Source: JANNSW01 sp031431235
GTDB lineage: Bacteria > Pseudomonadota > Alphaproteobacteria > Rhizobiales > Hyphomicrobiaceae
Assembly (NCBI GenBank): GCA_031431235.1
Contig: JANPDA010000349.1
Location: forward strand, 1-5,863
Direction: 5' to 3'
Length of the DNA: 5,863 nucleotides
Positions 4,376 to 5,863 of this stretch are shown one piece after another. Each line of letters opens with the position of its first letter. The first letter of the stretch is position 1. The notes below the pieces were generated by a model. The model did no database searches. It worked only from the letters and a program-made list of their open reading frames with translations, and was not told the DNA's origin. Both the position numbers and the translations under genes were made by a program.

Positions 4376-5863
4376 ATGAAACAAATCCTCCAGAGCCTGC
4401 GCACCGGCACGACCGAGGTCGCCGAGGTGCCGTGCCCGGCGCTGCCGCCTGGGCACGTCCTCATCCGCACCACACGCTCGCTGGTGTCGGCGGGGACCGA
4501 GCGGATGGCGCTCGACTTCGGCAAGGCCAATCTGATCGACAAGGCGCGCCAGCAGCCCGACAAGGTGCGGATGGTGCTCGAGAAGGTGGCGACCGACGGG
4601 CTCATGCCGACGCTGGAAACTGTGCGCAACAAGCTCGATCAGCCGCTCGCACTCGGCTACTGCAATGTCGGGCGGGTGGTCGCGGTCGGGGCCGGCGTGA
4701 CGGGCTTTGCCGTCGGCGACCGCGTGGCATCGAACGGCAAGCATGCCGAGGTCGTGGCGGTGCCGGTCAATCTGGCGGCGAGAATTCCAAACACTGTGGC
4801 GGACGAGGATGCCGCCTTCACCGTGCTCGCTGCGATCGCGCTGCAGGGGATTCGCCTCGTGCAGCCGACACTCGGTGAGACCATCGCCGTCACCGGTCTC
4901 GGCCTGATCGGGCTGGTCACCGTTCAGCTGCTGAAGGCCCATGGCTGTCGCGTGCTGGGGCTCGATTTCGATAAGAGCCGGCTCGCGCTGGCGCGGAGCC
5001 TGGGCGCCGAGGTGGTCGACCTGGCGGCGGGTGCCGACCCGCTGCGCGCCGCAGCGGCCTTCACGCGCGGCAACGGCATCGATGGCGTCATCATCACGGC
5101 GTCGACCAAATCGAACGAGCCGGTGCAGCAGGCGGCGCACATGTGCCGCAAGCGCGGGCGGATCGTGCTCGTCGGCGTCACCGGGCTCGAGCTGTCGCGC
5201 GCGGATTTCTACGAGAAGGAGCTGACCTTCCAGGTCTCCTGCTCCTATGGCCCGGGACGCTATGATGCGGGCTACGAGACCAAGGGCCTCGACTACCCGA
5301 TCGGCTTCGTACGCTGGACCGAGCAGCGCAATTTCGAAGCCGTGCTCGACATGCTGGCCGATCGCCGGCTCGACACCAGACCTCTCGTCTCCCACCGTTT
5401 CGCCATCGGGGATGCGGAGCGTGCCTATGCGGTGGTCGGCGGCGCGGAGCCATCGCTCGGCGTGGTGCTGACCTACCCCGATGTCGCGGAGGTGCCGGAC
5501 GCCAAGGTGCTCGATCGCACGGTAGTCCTGAGGCCGGTTGCAGCCGCCAAGGCGCGGCCGGTACGGCAGGGCGGGAGTGTCTCGGTCGGCGTGATCGGCT
5601 CGGGAAACTATGCGACCGGCATGCTCATTCCCGCCTTCAAGTCGGCCGGTGCCCGGCTGCGCTCGGTCGCCAGCAGCGCCGGCGTCAGCGGCGTCCATGC
5701 CGGGCGCAAGTTCGATTTCGAGACCACCACGACCGAGATCGAATCGATGCTCGCCGACGAGGCGCTCGATGCGGTCGTGATCACGACGCGCCATGACACG
5801 CACGCACGCCTCGTGGTGCAGGCTCTCGACGCCGGCAAGCACGGGTTCGTCGAGAAGCCGCGC
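4376..5863 (+). CDS. Two-domain oxidoreductase: MDR dehydrogenase fused to Gfo/Idh/MocA domain, 3' end missing
   Basis: The frame is open from ATG 4376 to the window edge (496 codons, no stop). Domain 1 (about 1-375) is a medium-chain dehydrogenase/reductase: SLVSAGTER (35-43), LGYCNVGRVVAVG, VGDRVA, then the nucleotide-binding strand IAVTGLGLIGL (170-180) and GRIVLVGVTG. The usual catalytic-zinc cysteine near the N-terminus is replaced (Ser38/Ala39 area of SAGTER), so a zinc-dependent alcohol dehydrogenase reaction is doubtful. After a linker, domain 2 starts at VGVIGSGNYA (404-413), a Gfo/Idh/MocA Rossmann motif, and the visible part ends in VEKPR (492-496), the family's EKP motif with the conserved lysine. 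Proteins with this pairing are annotated as bi-domain oxidoreductases and are often found with glycosyltransferase or heparinase-like genes in polysaccharide loci, so an NAD(P)-linked sugar oxidation or epimerisation is likely, though unproven. The gene is strongly GC-rich, unlike parts of wbpG. The ribosome site is poor (GGAA about 12 bases upstream). Confidence 0.85.
   Translation, partial: MKQILQSLRTGTTEVAEVPCPALPPGHVLIRTTRSLVSAGTERMALDFGKANLIDKARQQPDKVRMVLEKVATDGLMPTLETVRNKLDQPLALGYCNVGRVVAVGAGVTGFAVGDRVASNGKHAEVVAVPVNLAARIPNTVADEDAAFTVLAAIALQGIRLVQPTLGETIAVTGLGLIGLVTVQLLKAHGCRVLGLDFDKSRLALARSLGAEVVDLAAGADPLRAAAAFTRGNGIDGVIITASTKSNEPVQQAAHMCRKRGRIVLVGVTGLELSRADFYEKELTFQVSCSYGPGRYDAGYETKGLDYPIGFVRWTEQRNFEAVLDMLADRRLDTRPLVSHRFAIGDAERAYAVVGGAEPSLGVVLTYPDVAEVPDAKVLDRTVVLRPVAAAKARPVRQGGSVSVGVIGSGNYATGMLIPAFKSAGARLRSVASSAGVSGVHAGRKFDFETTTTEIESMLADEALDAVVITTRHDTHARLVVQALDAGKHGFVEKPR

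Noticed and set aside
4307..5842. Minus-strand open frame of 511 codons opposite the two-domain oxidoreductase
   Set aside because: It mirrors a GC-rich gene whose plus-strand translation matches two known domains. The antisense product is Arg/His/Asp-rich without any recognisable fold, as expected of a shadow frame.

Overview
The window looks like part of a surface-polysaccharide (O-antigen or capsule/exopolysaccharide) biosynthesis region from a GC-rich Gram-negative bacterium. A proteobacterium, possibly an alphaproteobacterium of the Rhizobiales type, is my best guess. This rests on gene content, GC-rich codon choice in the rightmost gene and the short mobile element, not on any marker gene, so the taxonomic call is soft.

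Layout, left to right. (1) Positions 1-408, minus strand: the N-terminal 136 codons of a UDP-glucose 4-epimerase (GalE/ExoB type), cut by the window edge and starting at TTG. (2) Positions 409-1190: a non-coding stretch holding a 126-bp element flanked by TA (526-651), which has the hallmarks of an IS630-type MITE, plus two hairpins and one doubtful small ORF. (3) Positions 1191-3724, minus strand: a tightly coupled three-gene operon read in the order wbpG-like N-acetyl sugar amidotransferase, hisH-like glutaminase, hisF-like synthase. (4) Positions 3725-4375: a 651-bp divergent intergenic region with no convincing gene. (5) Positions 4376-5863, plus strand: a two-domain oxidoreductase (MDR alcohol-dehydrogenase-like domain fused to a Gfo/Idh/MocA domain), running off the right edge.

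How the genes work together. The trio matches the known WbpG-HisH2-HisF2 arrangement, in which a HisH-type glutaminase makes ammonia, a HisF-type barrel passes it on, and a PP-loop enzyme turns an acetamido group of a nucleotide-linked sugar into an acetamidino group. Here this reading has direct support. HisH keeps Cys80, His186 and Glu188. HisF keeps the residues of the ammonia gate (R5, E46, K99, E168) and Asp130, but the other catalytic aspartate of histidine biosynthesis (position 11) is Leu. The HisF homologue therefore looks like an ammonia conduit and not a histidine enzyme. GalE would supply or interconvert UDP-hexoses, and the fused oxidoreductase probably also modifies sugars, though its substrate cannot be read from sequence.

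No tRNA, rRNA or CRISPR array was seen. The system is a variant of a described one. The most notable points are the substitution in HisF and the MITE-like insertion just upstream of galE.
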